Assembly (NCBI RefSeq): GCF_026745355.1
Contig: NC_079204.1
Location: 48,424,285 to 48,488,284 of the forward strand
Direction of reading: 5' to 3'
Length of the DNA: 64,000 nt
Source of the DNA: Beta vulgaris subsp. vulgaris
Lineage: Eukaryota; Streptophyta; Magnoliopsida; Caryophyllales; Amaranthaceae
Part shown: positions 21,458 through 33,000 of the stretch, piece by piece
Numbering within the stretch: the first letter of the stretch is position 1
Layout: each line of letters opens with the position of its first letter
The notes under the pieces: model-generated
Database searches by the model: none
Told to the model about the DNA's origin: nothing
The model's input: the letters and a program-made list of their open reading frames with translations, nothing else
Position numbers and translations under genes: made by a program

Positions 21458-21781
21458 TTATTTGTTTTCTGCGTTAGTAGTATGGTGACGTTTACTACTA
21501 GTTTCTTCCTGTTCATCTCTATCTCTTTTATTACTGGGCGGAGGTTGATTTTCAGCTGGTTGTATAGGAGGGTTATTATTGGTGTTGGGAACAGGGGTTT
21601 GTGGGTTTTCTCTGGTATGAGTATTTGTACCGTTGTTACGGTTACTGGGTCGGGGCTGTATTACAGTTCCCCTCGCTGGGTTGGTAGTGAATGGCACATT
21701 GTTTCGCTCTATCCAAAAATAAATACCCGAGACAGAGACATTGTGTAAAACAATGTTAATCCCGTTACTTTGTTGGTCCAT
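21458..21781 (-). CDS. 107-aa Pro/Asn-rich leader ORF of Copia C
   Basis: ATG 21781, stop at 21458, lying 119 bp inside the 5' LTR on the element's sense strand. The first ~33 residues look folded (NIVLHNVSVSGIYFWIE). The remainder is hydrophilic, rich in Pro, Asn and Thr (QTPVPNTNNNPPIQP), and ends in a highly charged Lys/Arg/Asp/Glu segment with a possible nuclear-localisation cluster (NKRDRDEQEE, SSKRHH). I recognise no family. An AT-rich stretch separates it from the membrane micro-ORF. It might be a genuine accessory gene, part of a spliced leader product, or a captured host fragment. Confidence 0.45.
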   Translation of the reverse strand: MDQQSNGINIVLHNVSVSGIYFWIERNNVPFTTNPARGTVIQPRPSNRNNGTNTHTRENPQTPVPNTNNNPPIQPAENQPPPSNKRDRDEQEETSSKRHHTTNAENK

Positions 21782-21885
21782 GTTCGGGTAGTAAAAGGGT
21801 TGGGCTTGGAAAAAAAATTTAAACTTAAAAACAAAATGGATGTAAAAATTTTAAAGATACCTTAAAAAAATTTCCGGTAGAACAC

Positions 21886-21899
21886 TCGTGCTGATAACG
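21886..21899 (-). promoter_or_regulatory. Primer-binding-like site of Copia C
   Basis: Immediately after the 5' LTR the minus strand reads CGTTATCAGCACGAG. TTATCAG resembles the TGGTATCAG start of the initiator-Met tRNA complement used by many plant Copia elements, but the match is partial. Confidence 0.5.
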
Positions 21900-22124
21900 T
21901 GTTGTGAGAAATAGAGAGAGAAGTTATGCAAATATATCAGAGAGTATTGTATTGCATTGATGTTCGGTGTATTCACAAATGGTAGTATTTATAGGCACAA
22001 ATCTTACTGTGTATTTGCATAAATCAACAATAACGGCAAGAAAAACTTACCATGCATTGAATGCATGGCAGTGGACTTCACTGTGTTCAACAGTGGAATT
22101 GGTCATTTCACTGTTTTCACAACA
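21900..22124 (-). repeat. 5' LTR of Copia C
   Basis: 225 bp; by eye it differs from the 3' LTR by one substitution. Followed by the TSD GAAAC at 22125-22129. Confidence 0.95.
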
Positions 22125-22467
22125 GAAACAACTTTTTAACAAATCTAAAATATCAAATACAAAAGACAACCTAGCATTTGGAGGATAAACTGGAAACGGG
22201 AAAGAGGAGAATGAAGAAGAAGAGTGAGAGAGGAGAGAGATGAGAGACAGAGAAAACACGGGGCAGAAAAGCAACATTGCAATTCTAACAAAGTGGAAGG
22301 GCAAAATAGTCCTCTCCCTGTTACTAAGCTACAGTAAGGTAACTTCTCACTTTTTAATATGTATGGATTTATGCCTATTTAAACATTTTTTATTACTGCA
22401 CCTATTTTCTAGAAGAAGAAAAAGAAGTTGTCATACACCATAAATAGCAACTCAGTTTTCTATACTA

Positions 22468-22723
22468 CTCCCTCCGTCCCAAAATATAGTTCCCATTTTT
22501 ATTTTGGGAGTCAAATTTTAAAAACTTTGACCAAATATTCCTACTAATATATACAAAAATACATATTCATGAGGGGTCTTGTTATATTCGTCTCAATGTA
22601 TAAATTCGTAATATCAACTTTTTATATTTTTTACTAATAAGAAATAGAAGATATCGTAGGTCAAAGGTACGTCTTGGAGACTGTGCAAAATGAAATGTGA
22701 ATTATATTTTGGGACGGAGGGAG
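22468..22723. mobile_element. Stowaway MITE 1
   Basis: Inverted ends CTCCCTCCGTCCCAAAATAT and (right) ATATTTTGGGACGGAGGGAG match over about 20 bp. A TA target duplication is present on both sides (22466-22467 and 22724-22725). 256 bp, no ORF. Tc1/mariner-derived Stowaway type. Confidence 0.92.
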
Positions 22724-22732
22724 TAGTAAGTA

Positions 22733-22992
22733 CTTCCTCTGTTTTTTTATCATTCCTACTTTTCTGTGCGCGTCTTCCCATGCATGTTTTAAAACTTAAA
22801 TATCTTTCATTATATATTAGTAAAAATTATAACGATTGAATATTAATAAAGTACTAATTGAAACGAATCAAACAAGACCCCACATGACTATGTTTTTTCT
22901 TATAAATTGAGAACATTTGAGAAGATTCTCTCTATGTATGAATAGTGTCAAGATTCCAAGTGAGAAAGATAAAAAAAAAAAAACAGAGGGAG
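22733..22992. mobile_element. Stowaway MITE 2, next to MITE 1
   Basis: Ends CTTCCTCTGTTTTTTTAT and (right) AAAAAAAACAGAGGGAG; TA duplications at 22731-22732 and 22993-22994. 260 bp. Only 9 bases separate it from MITE 1. Confidence 0.85.
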
Positions 22993-22994
22993 TA

Positions 22995-24019
22995 GTAACT
23001 AACTACTACCACATCTATTCATCCCCACGGGTATTTGCTATTTCTTTTTAGAAGATAATAAAAGCATAAAGATATATGACAATTTAACAATGATATGATT
23101 TTTTTTGTAGCTACTATGATAATTTTTTAATCAGGAATATACATTAAATATTAGTTAGAACCATTGTCAATGCTGAAAAACGTAGATTATAGTACATGAG
23201 TATATAACTTTGAATTATAATTGTCAATACCTCTAATTTAATGAATGATTATAATTCTAACACGAATTCTACAGATATGAATTGTCAGTAGTCAATACTG
23301 CATTTGTTAAGAACTTGAAAGTTGTCTCAAAACTTTCGAAAAGTCAAATCCACTTTCTATATTAACTATGTTTGTGTAATTAGAAATGGTTATATGATGG
23401 TCCAAAATTGTCCAAATATTTCAACAAGTAACAATGGATGTGCCACTTCTCAATTTGCTCTGTAGTTGAAGATTTTAGGATTAAAGACATCTCACATACA
23501 AACTTACTCTTCTCTTACTTTTCTGGGTGCTTTATGCACTTCTCAGTTTTGCATCTAAGGATGTTAATTCTAAATTTCGGACGTATATCATGTGCTATAC
23601 AAACTTACAAATAATTTACGAAGGTAAAAATTTTCAAATAAATATATAATCGCAGGAGGACAACTATCCACAAGACCTGCAGATGAACCTTTTACTTCTG
23701 CTTCTTCTGGGCTACAGCCTACAACAGCCAAATGAAAAAATAAGCAGAAAAAATATTATTAAATGTACTTTTACAAACATATATCAACCAAGTTTCTATG
23801 TAAGACCAAAATTGCATTTTCACAGGCATATTTACAAGACACTGCAAGCTCAGATGTCCATTCATTCAGGGGCTGATTGTCGAGCGTGAATCCCAGCCTA
23901 ATAACGCCTTCAAAAAAGCCTTCTAGCAAGCTCGCGTCGTCTGCGCATCAGATGCAACTCATTAACCAGAATCCCAACTCAAAATAAATGTTTTGCTAAA
24001 ACACACAATTTGATCCCCC
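22995..24019. other. Intergenic region and likely 3' UTR of the TRB gene
   Basis: AT-rich with no supported coding frame. The part nearest the TRB stop codon (about 23640-24019) is less AT-biased and probably contains its 3' UTR on the minus strand. An open stretch at 23683-23889 on the plus strand looks like chance. Confidence 0.4.
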
Positions 24020-27000
24020 TCAACCAACTGTATGCAAACTTGAAGGGGATATATATCTACAATGAAGCGAGGACCAATAATTTGTTATGCTAGGTCTTAC
24101 TTTAGGAGTGCTCCTCCCTCTAAGCATTTTCGTTGCTGCATCCGCAAATGCTTGTGCTGCTTCTGCATCTGCTTCAGCTTCATCAGCCTCCCTAGCAGCA
24201 TCTTCTGCGTCTGCTATAGCAGATTCTGCCTCAGCAACTGCACGAGCAGCAGCAGCAGCAGCTTCTTGTGGGGTCATACTTCTCATCTTAGCAAGCTCTA
24301 AGTCAATCTGTGATTTTAGAACGGATAAATCTTCCCTGTCTAATTTTGGCAAACTCAACTGTCTGCCTTCATGGGTCATCATAGGAAGATTTCTCTTCTC
24401 GGGAAATGCAAAAGATGGAGAAATTCTGTAATTCCGTTTAACCTGCAAGAGATAAGTCAACACTGGAGATTTACAGACGTATTAAACATATAAACTTATT
24501 AAAAGGGATGCAATTCAACAAACTTGATAGGAAATGTAGATATCAAAAAGTAACAAAACACTAAGCACGTAATCTCATACTATTACTCGCACAGAACTGT
24601 CCATACAGAAGAAAAAGTTAACAGAGATGTCCCAAGAGCCTCCAGGTTTCTCATGAATTAGTAACATCGTTAGTGACTTCATATAAGATCTAAACATAAA
24701 GAAGAGAAGATCCAGGACTTATATGCAATTTGTCATCATGGAGATAAACTTCTATGTTCAGAATGCTAAATCAATGACATTATCCTCTGGAAATTAAAAT
24801 TACATCGTAAAGATCATAAGTTTACCTAGATTTTCCTTATATTTCATCTCTTTATAGCCATAAATAAAAACTAAGTTCTATATTTTTGTTTCACAATAAT
24901 CAAAACACATAGAAGTATATAATTATTATAACATGAATGCCACAGGCAATGTTGCTTGTCACATTACAACTAAAAGAACCACACCTGGTTAGGAAGCAAA
25001 AAAGGTAAAATTTCACTTCTACGCTATACTCTAACTATGCTTTTACTTTTACAGTTTTGTTTATTAACAAAGAATGTAATGATAAAATGGAAGAGTCGTT
25101 CTTCACATTATATTTATTTTCAAAATTAGGCAGCTGCATGTTCTTTTTTGGGGGGTTTCTCGCAGTGGCGGAGCCAGCTAGGGGCATGGGGTTTCACGTG
25201 CACCCCCAAATTGGAAAAAAAAATCGTTTGAATATCTGGTGTGTCTCACGCAAAATCAATTCACCAAGCGCAAGACCCTGCGTCCAACGCAGCCTTGCCG
25301 CGCCCCGCGCTTATTTCTTGCGTGCCACACACCTCTTAAATTCTCATTCTAAGAACAGGTAGTATTCTGTTTGTTCAGTCGCTCTGCAGGAAACTATGGA
25401 AGAAACTATTTTGGATGATGATGATTTAATTATGGGGCCTCCATCACCGCTTTCTCATTATGTGCTTGAAGGCTTAATATGTTTTCTTAATCATGTCTTG
25501 TTTAATTTTTAAAGCCTTATATCTGATATTAGGCTATTTTTAGTGTACCTTTACAAGATTATGAAACATAGTTGTTGACTTTTTGACTTAAATGTTCAGA
25601 GATGTCATGTTTTAATGACATAATTTTCCTTTTGCTCTAGGTTTACAGATCAATGATATTGAGCCATTGTGTCAAAATGAGATTGTTGATTTTATTAGAA
25701 TAATTAATAAAAAAATTAGAACATAGTTTTGGCTCAAAAACTTTAGACAATGCTTTCAATTTGTGCACCCCCGAATTCAAAATCTTGGTCTCTCGGCCCC
25801 TACACATAAATTTGTGCATGCACAGACACTCCATTTTGACAAGCTGCAAAAACCTCTTATAAGTATATAAAAAAAACTTTAAAATAACAAATGTCCTAAT
25901 AAGTAAAGCATTTAATTTCTTAGTATGTATGCTCATCAGCTATTGTTTTTCTTTTTTCCATCCATAAACACCTACACCAAATAGCTCCAAAAAACCTCAG
26001 AATGTTCAGCAATCTTCAGCATATTAGCCAGGTTGGTCACTAGTTTCTATTTTAGAGACTTAGTTTGACACAATGCTCAATTCTCACCCTTGTGCACCAC
26101 CAAGCATCTTTTATGCAGTCTTCATCAGATTAGTTTGAGAACGTTCAAAGCTTCATGGTTTGCCTCCTGTAAAGGTGGGTTGATCAAAATATGCTTCCTC
26201 TCTTTACATTCTCACTAATGGACCAAAATATGAACTAATACCCAATAATGGACCAAAACTTCATGAATTTTTCCCCTTTCCCCACCTACTCTGGTTCTAT
26301 TTTTGGCTTTTACTCGGTAGGAAATTATTGGAAAACATAATCCGATAAACTACATAGCCAGCTTCATGCAACTCCACCTTGTAAGGTTAGGCCCTGGAAG
26401 TCCGCATGAAAAACTAACAGGTAAACTAAACTCTAACAAGCCAATCATAATTTTGCAACAAATAATAATAGTGTGTCGGAATAAGTGAAAAAAACATACT
26501 AACAGTTTGTCGAAGAGAATGATTACCACAAAACTAGCAATTTAGTGGTCCATCAAACCTCACATCCATGTCCAAGCCTGATATTGGGCTAAGACCATTC
26601 TACCATCTCAATATTCAGCGTCATCTCATCACAAAAGTCTAAAGTTTCACTATCCTCTAGACACACAAAAAACGGAGGTCAAATTATGCAAAAAAGATGC
26701 AATTAATGTAAAGAAGGATCCGGTCCCCCCCGCCCCCTCTCGTGTGCATCTCTTCCCTTATGAGCCACTTTTCTATCATTGGATTGCTCAAATCCAAGGC
26801 CAAGGTCTTTCCCGAATCCCGTGTCCTTAATGGCATTTTCATAAGCATTTGCATCTTCCTAAGTTCTATATAGGGTAAGAACTAAGAAGCATTATAGAGC
26901 ATTAAATCTTTAAAACTCATGGTTGAATCGTGAATGTTGATACTTGGTAACATTATACTGAAATCTCGCATCTTGCTTAATTTAGGGCCTGACCAAGAAT

Positions 27001-30000
27001 AATGACAACTCGTTGCATAAATGACTTAAAATACTTGGAAAAAAACATATAGCAAATTATAAAAATGGCACCTCACTAAAAATGATAACTTGAAAAATCA
27101 CATCGAAGTTCTGAAAAGATGACATTGTCACCTCATAGAAATGACACATAATGTGTGAAAAATGAGACTGACAAATCATAACAAATAACATATGTAAAAC
27201 GAGTTAAGTTTTAAAAATGACACGAAATGCTTGAAATATTCACACATAATCTTGAAAAATGACATTCAAATCTGTGTCAATATTTAAAAGGTTGCATGTC
27301 ATTTTCCAAGTGTTAAGAGCTGATGTAGCCCATGCTGGATTAATCAAATTTTGGGCCGGAGCACTGAACCTATTTGAAGGTAACTCACTCATGCCAAAGA
27401 AGCCGATGTATGAACAAGGTATCTTTACAAGGGATCATAAGCTAATTTTCAGGGTTTACATTGACTAGAAAAATCGAAGGGTTTACATTGACTGGAAAAA
27501 TTGGAGGGAATTTTGAGATATTTACAGAAGCCTTTCTCATTCTAGTAAATCCCTGCGTGTGTGTGTGCGTGTATAAACCAAACCATTCTTACACATTCTT
27601 ACACAAGAGAGCCAAAAATTTAGTTCTCCAACATTCAGCAATAAAAAGACATAAAAGCACTACCACCATGAAAGCCACATTAATTGCAAACAAGAAATGC
27701 AATGAAGGAAGGTGAGTAAAGGACATATAAGTTACATATAAGAATCTAGAATATTAAAGAGCAAATATTTCCCATAAAAGGAACCTAACACATTGCAGTC
27801 AAAGTTCAAAATTTGTTGACTATATGTAATCAAGCAAGGTTAGGCAAATACGAACATATAGAGCAATAAGGAGGTATAAATTCGGCTCTGCATGGAAAGA
27901 AAAAACTTTTAGTTACCTTGATGAGCTTTCCACTTGATGTCAAAAACTTTAATTTCGCAGACAGAACTCTTTTGAAATCTGGAGGTGCCCAATATTGCTC
28001 CTACAAATTAAACTACACAAATTAGAGCTTGTAACCCGAAGGTTGAAATATATAAAGGGTTTGTAGACAATGAAGAGACAAATGAAATAGTAAATATTCA
28101 CCAAATTAGTGAAATGAATAAAAAGCCTTATCATTCTGCAGTAAATTGCAATCAAGCAGCTGCATGTATGACAATCTTAAATTTATGATGGAATTTTCTG
28201 CATCCTAGTGGTACTCAACTTAATACTCAGAAAAAGGCGAAGCATCAAGCTAACACGTGCTACCCACAATGCTTACAACCAAAGGAGCACAAGGATAAGG
28301 TGCCAAGCAAATGCAGCCTTAACTCCGCAAGACTAACAATTATTTGCATCAGATCCTAGGCCGAGAAGTGTGACCCTCCTCCTATGGAACAACAGAAGGG
28401 TGCAAGTTCTTGTATTACTTGATGAGTTCGTTTGGTCTAGGCTGCCGTGATCTTTTCAGCTTTACAATGCACATATATATTCCCTCGTGAGCCAAGACTA
28501 GTTCTATGTTTAGTGTCAAACAGATGTCAGTGAAAGATGTTATAAAACAATTAAACCCTGGCAGAGGAAAGCAGGTCTGATATCTGACAAGAATGGACGT
28601 CTATGACTTGTGAGGTTGCTTATACAGCTTAATTTACCATAACAAAGAATGGTATAGCAAGATAATCACTCTCAGCCACTTGCACTTATTATCCGAGTGC
28701 CGTATACTACTTCACATTCTATCTCACCAAAAGAATTTTTATCTTCTATAACATCTAGATGGTAAAGCTGTCCTCTTTCACCATGACCCACATTGTTGTC
28801 CTCTTTATTCCCACTTCCCTCAAAGAGAACTTACTTCGCCCCCCATCCCAAACAAGTGGACAGTAGCTTTGCCATGAGTCCATGACCAGAGACTGGATGA
28901 TTAGATGCAACCATGAGGCAAGTGCACCCTCACCAAGTTCAAACTCCTTGAAGAAACAAGATCCAGAAAAGAAACTAATAACATTTCAATGCGGACAATG
29001 TTACTAGCTATTCTATATACTTTAATTACTCATCTGATTAACGTAGCAACTTTTCCAACAAGGAAAAGGGGATTGACTCCAGCCGTTCAAGAGTAGTTAA
29101 ACTGACGGAAGTGTGAAGACACATGAACACGGGTTTGTTATCTGTTTACCGTGGCGGGGTCAATAGTTAGAAATGAGCGAGCGTGCTGTACCACATTTGT
29201 TGATAGGATTAGGTTTGCACCAAGAATATATAGTTTATGTAGAAAGGGCAGAATTAACAGAGTCAACTAAGCTCAAATAGAATACTGAGATAGATTTGAT
29301 CTGATCTACCCAATTAGTTTGAATTACAATGTTCTGTGTTCCATTATTAATTCATTAACTTTCGCGTTTGGAGCCCTGACCTAGATACTACTAGAAATCA
29401 AGGGTGATGGCAAAGATATCTTTGCACAAAGAAGATGGCAGGTTTTTGTTGGAGAAGATGGCGGAATTTGTGTTGGAGATGATAGAATAGCTTACACAAG
29501 GGAGAGTAATGAGTTGGATATATTATGAAAGAGAAATTGCAATATGAGGGCTCTAAGGGACTCACTGCTCCTAGAGATGACTTTTGCAAGTCTCAATTAA
29601 ATGACAGTCTAGAATCTAGATACGTTCCTTCATAACCATGCACATCACCATCACATATATTTTCTATGATTAAAATAGATCTAGAATACCTAGGTATTTG
29701 CATGTTATTAATTGGGTACATAATAAAGCTAAGACTCCAGCCACCTAACACGGCCCATCCAAGTATCTTCTAATTCACACATCTGAAATCGTGTATCTAA
29801 TTCACTGTGCATTGCAAGTGTTGGCATCACTCCAGCAACATTTTCCTTGCCCTCACTTGTGGTGTCTTGCATATGTAAACCTGATAGGCGGCTCAGATGG
29901 GTGTGAACTGTACATCGTGTAGCATCTATCCCTTCCGGCTCCCAGACAACTCATCCCTCTCCGCACCCACCATAGTCATTTCACCTCAACTTAAAGTCAT

Positions 30001-33000
30001 TTAACATTGAAAGTTTATCCTAAATCAACTTAAACTCTTAAAGACTTTCAAAAAAATCTTACAATTAGGAGGAGGCCATCAGATAGCCATTAGAAATGAT
30101 AGATGAACACGTGCAATTAAAATTGCAACACTATGGATGCCACAATTTAGATTATCTAGACACTCAGAGCCTCAACACCCTTCTTGCCTTTGTTTATTTG
30201 AGTCCCTTGAAGTGTGTGAACCTTAAGACCCCTTCATCTGGTGAAATATTTTCCCAAGACTTCTTCTCCCCATCCATGGCACCACCATCACCACCGTACC
30301 TCCCCTTCCCCTCCCAACCCCTCCACACATCACAATTCTTCCTCACTCTTTCTTCCCTCTTTTAGTCACAACTCAGAAGAGATCCAGGAATTGGTATAGG
30401 TTATGATTTAGATTGGTGTTAACTGAAGTTTATATAATGAGTGTGGTGTGATTAAATTGATATAGGAGTGTTCTAGAGAGGGGAATGGAGGACGAAGTTG
30501 GTTCAATGGAGTGAGAAGTGGAATTTTTCATGGCCATGCGAGCTGTGGGGTACGGAGTTACAGTGTTGAGCAGGCAAGAGAATGAAATCTGCTGGTGTAA
30601 TGGCTGAGATCGGGAGCTTGGTGGTGGTTATGGTGTAGGAATGGTGAGGTGAAGATGAAGGTGAAGGAGCGGAGAGGGAGAGAGAATGCCCATAGTGTTG
30701 CAAGAAGAGTGACTGTGACCAGAGATGTGTGCGTGTATGAGAGAGTACAATTTACTTTTTCCTTTTTAGTTGATAGTTTAAGGCTCGACTATTTTGAGAA
30801 CGGCGACCTGTTGGGATTATTCTGAATAGTACAACAATTCAATTTATTTTCAGAAGAGCTAATAATTGACATAATCAGCATTACTTTTTTTCTTAAAAAA
30901 AACCCTTTATATGGTTGTTTCAAATAGAGTTTGTACGTCAAAGATACAGCCCTGTTTTAGTATGTATAATTGTATATATGGCGAAATACATTCATATAGG
31001 CCATAATAATACTGAAGATGTACAAAACAGCTTCATATGTCATTCTGTACTTCTATTTTGCAGATCGGCAGACTCAGTTACAGACTCGTTTCTTGTGTCA
31101 GCGTAACTGCTATAAAGAAAACGAAAAAATAACGACCACACACACTCAGTTACAGACTCATTTCTTGCGTCAGCGTAACTGCTATAAAGAAAACGAAAAA
31201 ATTATGACCACACACTCACACACACAGACGAACGCACGCACGCATGCACTCAAGCGCAGGCACGTGTATGGGCATGCACACACACATGCACGCAAACACT
31301 TGTGGGAGACAGCAGAGAGGGACTTCCCACAATAAACAAAAGCCAGCAGGGGAAATCTAAGAAGGCAAAGGGGTGTGGACTTCGTGATTGGAGAAGCAAC
31401 AGGTGTCAAGAGAATAAGGAGTAGACAAAATCTACTGATGAGCCTTTTCTTGGCATATCTTTCGTACTATTTCAACTCTCAGTCTACCTACATTCTTCGG
31501 TCAATATCAGTCTCTTTCCAGCAATCCTGTCACTAGCCTCACAACGCACATTAAATTCACCTTGAATATCTTTTTTGCTATCACAGGTAAAGCTCGATTA
31601 GATAAGCAGCAAAAGGCCAATGTTATTTAGAAGTCCTAACTACAACGTCCAAGCTAATACTCCATAAATCATCCCTATAAACCCTACTTTCTAACACTAT
31701 GATCAAACTACTTATGCCTATCAGACCAATAATAGGTGTCTCAAACAACAGGAATCTTGTTCATTAAATGATGCATGCCCATATAATGTGCACAGATCCT
31801 TTGCCAACAGAATTTCACCACAATCATGACAATTATCTTAGTTGTCTTCATTAGGATGATTCCACAAGCTTTTCTATGAATAAACAAAATGTGCTAATTC
31901 AAATACAATGCAACCTTAAACTATCAACCCTATAAACAAATATGCCAGGAAAGTCGACTCATTTGTTGCTTATTCACCAATTAATGCAATGAGTAAAATC
32001 CTCATAGATATGCTTCATGGCTTGATGTTTCTGCCAACTTATCTAATTGCTTTTTTTTTTTTGGTTCTTTTGAGAAGCATAGCCAACTGTAAGAGGAAGT
32101 CAGGATAATGTGAAGGATTTAAAAAATCTACTCAAACGTACTAATAGTTAGGCTACCATTCAAGTATACTAGGAAAAGGCCCTAATGAAAAAGTTCTTAG
32201 GTCCATAGCATACCAGGCTCAACATTTAGCATCAGCCCATCATCAATAAATCACACTCGAGCTCAATTACATAACCACATATACAGAACATATTCTTGTT
32301 TCTATCCTCCAATCACATATACCTAAAGGGACTCACCAAAGGAGCTCTTAGGTCACAAGCATACCAAACCTCATATACTAGCAACAATCCTCAGCAATCC
32401 TCTCAGGTAATTAATAGCCAGATTGCATCATATTGTTGTTCAATATCCCAAACAATTGATAATACTGCAATCCTCACTTCCCCAACTGCAGCTTTAGGGA
32501 CGCAATGTAGCATCACCTCAGCATATATCTTAAAGATCTCCCTAGAAGAATCAGCGAGAAAATCATCCCAGACAGTAATATCATTCTTTAATATTTTACT
32601 GCATTCACATCATGATCCAATTTAAGTCCAGTTAACCCACTACTTATCCTTCCTTGTGCTCAACTATAAGTGTTTCCTGAGTTCATTTTCTCTATATGCA
32701 CTTTATATAAAATCTAGAATGAAATATTCAGTATGATTATAACAGGGAAGAAAATAATGAATGCGGTCGCATTCACAGTATCAGTTGTGATGACGCGGAA
32801 ACGGCTTGTAACGAATGAATGGAACGGAAAGCAGCTTGAATTTATTAAAAAAATATCACATAAACAGATTTTTAACCTATCATAAACAGATCATCATTTC
32901 AAAGTTTAACAAGTATTGCTTCAACATAATTTGACCACAACTATCATATGCTTGGATTATGTATATGGTGAATGAAGAATTACATGAGAAAATGATTGTT

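Larger units (their letters stand above)
15388..22124 (-). mobile_element. Young Copia LTR retrotransposon C with extra leader ORFs
   Basis: A 6737-bp element on the minus strand. The two 225-bp LTRs (15388-15612 and 21900-22124) differ by eye at a single base (CATTCCACTG against CATTTCACTG). They are TG...CA, and a perfect 5-bp TSD GAAAC flanks them (15383-15387 and 22125-22129). The polypurine tract AAGGGGGAG lies next to the 3' LTR (15613-15621), and a TTATCAGCACGAG primer-binding-like site next to the 5' LTR (about 21886-21899). Order in the sense direction: 5' LTR, 1.36-kb leader with two small ORFs, gag, AT-rich spacer, protease, integrase, RT, RNase H, 3' LTR. Gag-pol as written has about seven single-base frameshifts, odd for an insertion this young. 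Confidence 0.95.

Noticed and set aside
21425..21748. Plus-strand 107-codon ORF in the Copia C leader
   Set aside because: Antisense to the element; the minus-strand ORF has the expected orientation and a better composition.
24062..24431. Plus-strand Ala/Ser-rich ORFs opposite the last TRB exon
   Set aside because: Antisense shadow of the Ala/Glu-rich coiled-coil exon.
31200..31300. Possible CRISPR-like or satellite array
   Set aside because: Simple CA/CG-rich low complexity without unit-spacer structure; the genome is a plant's.
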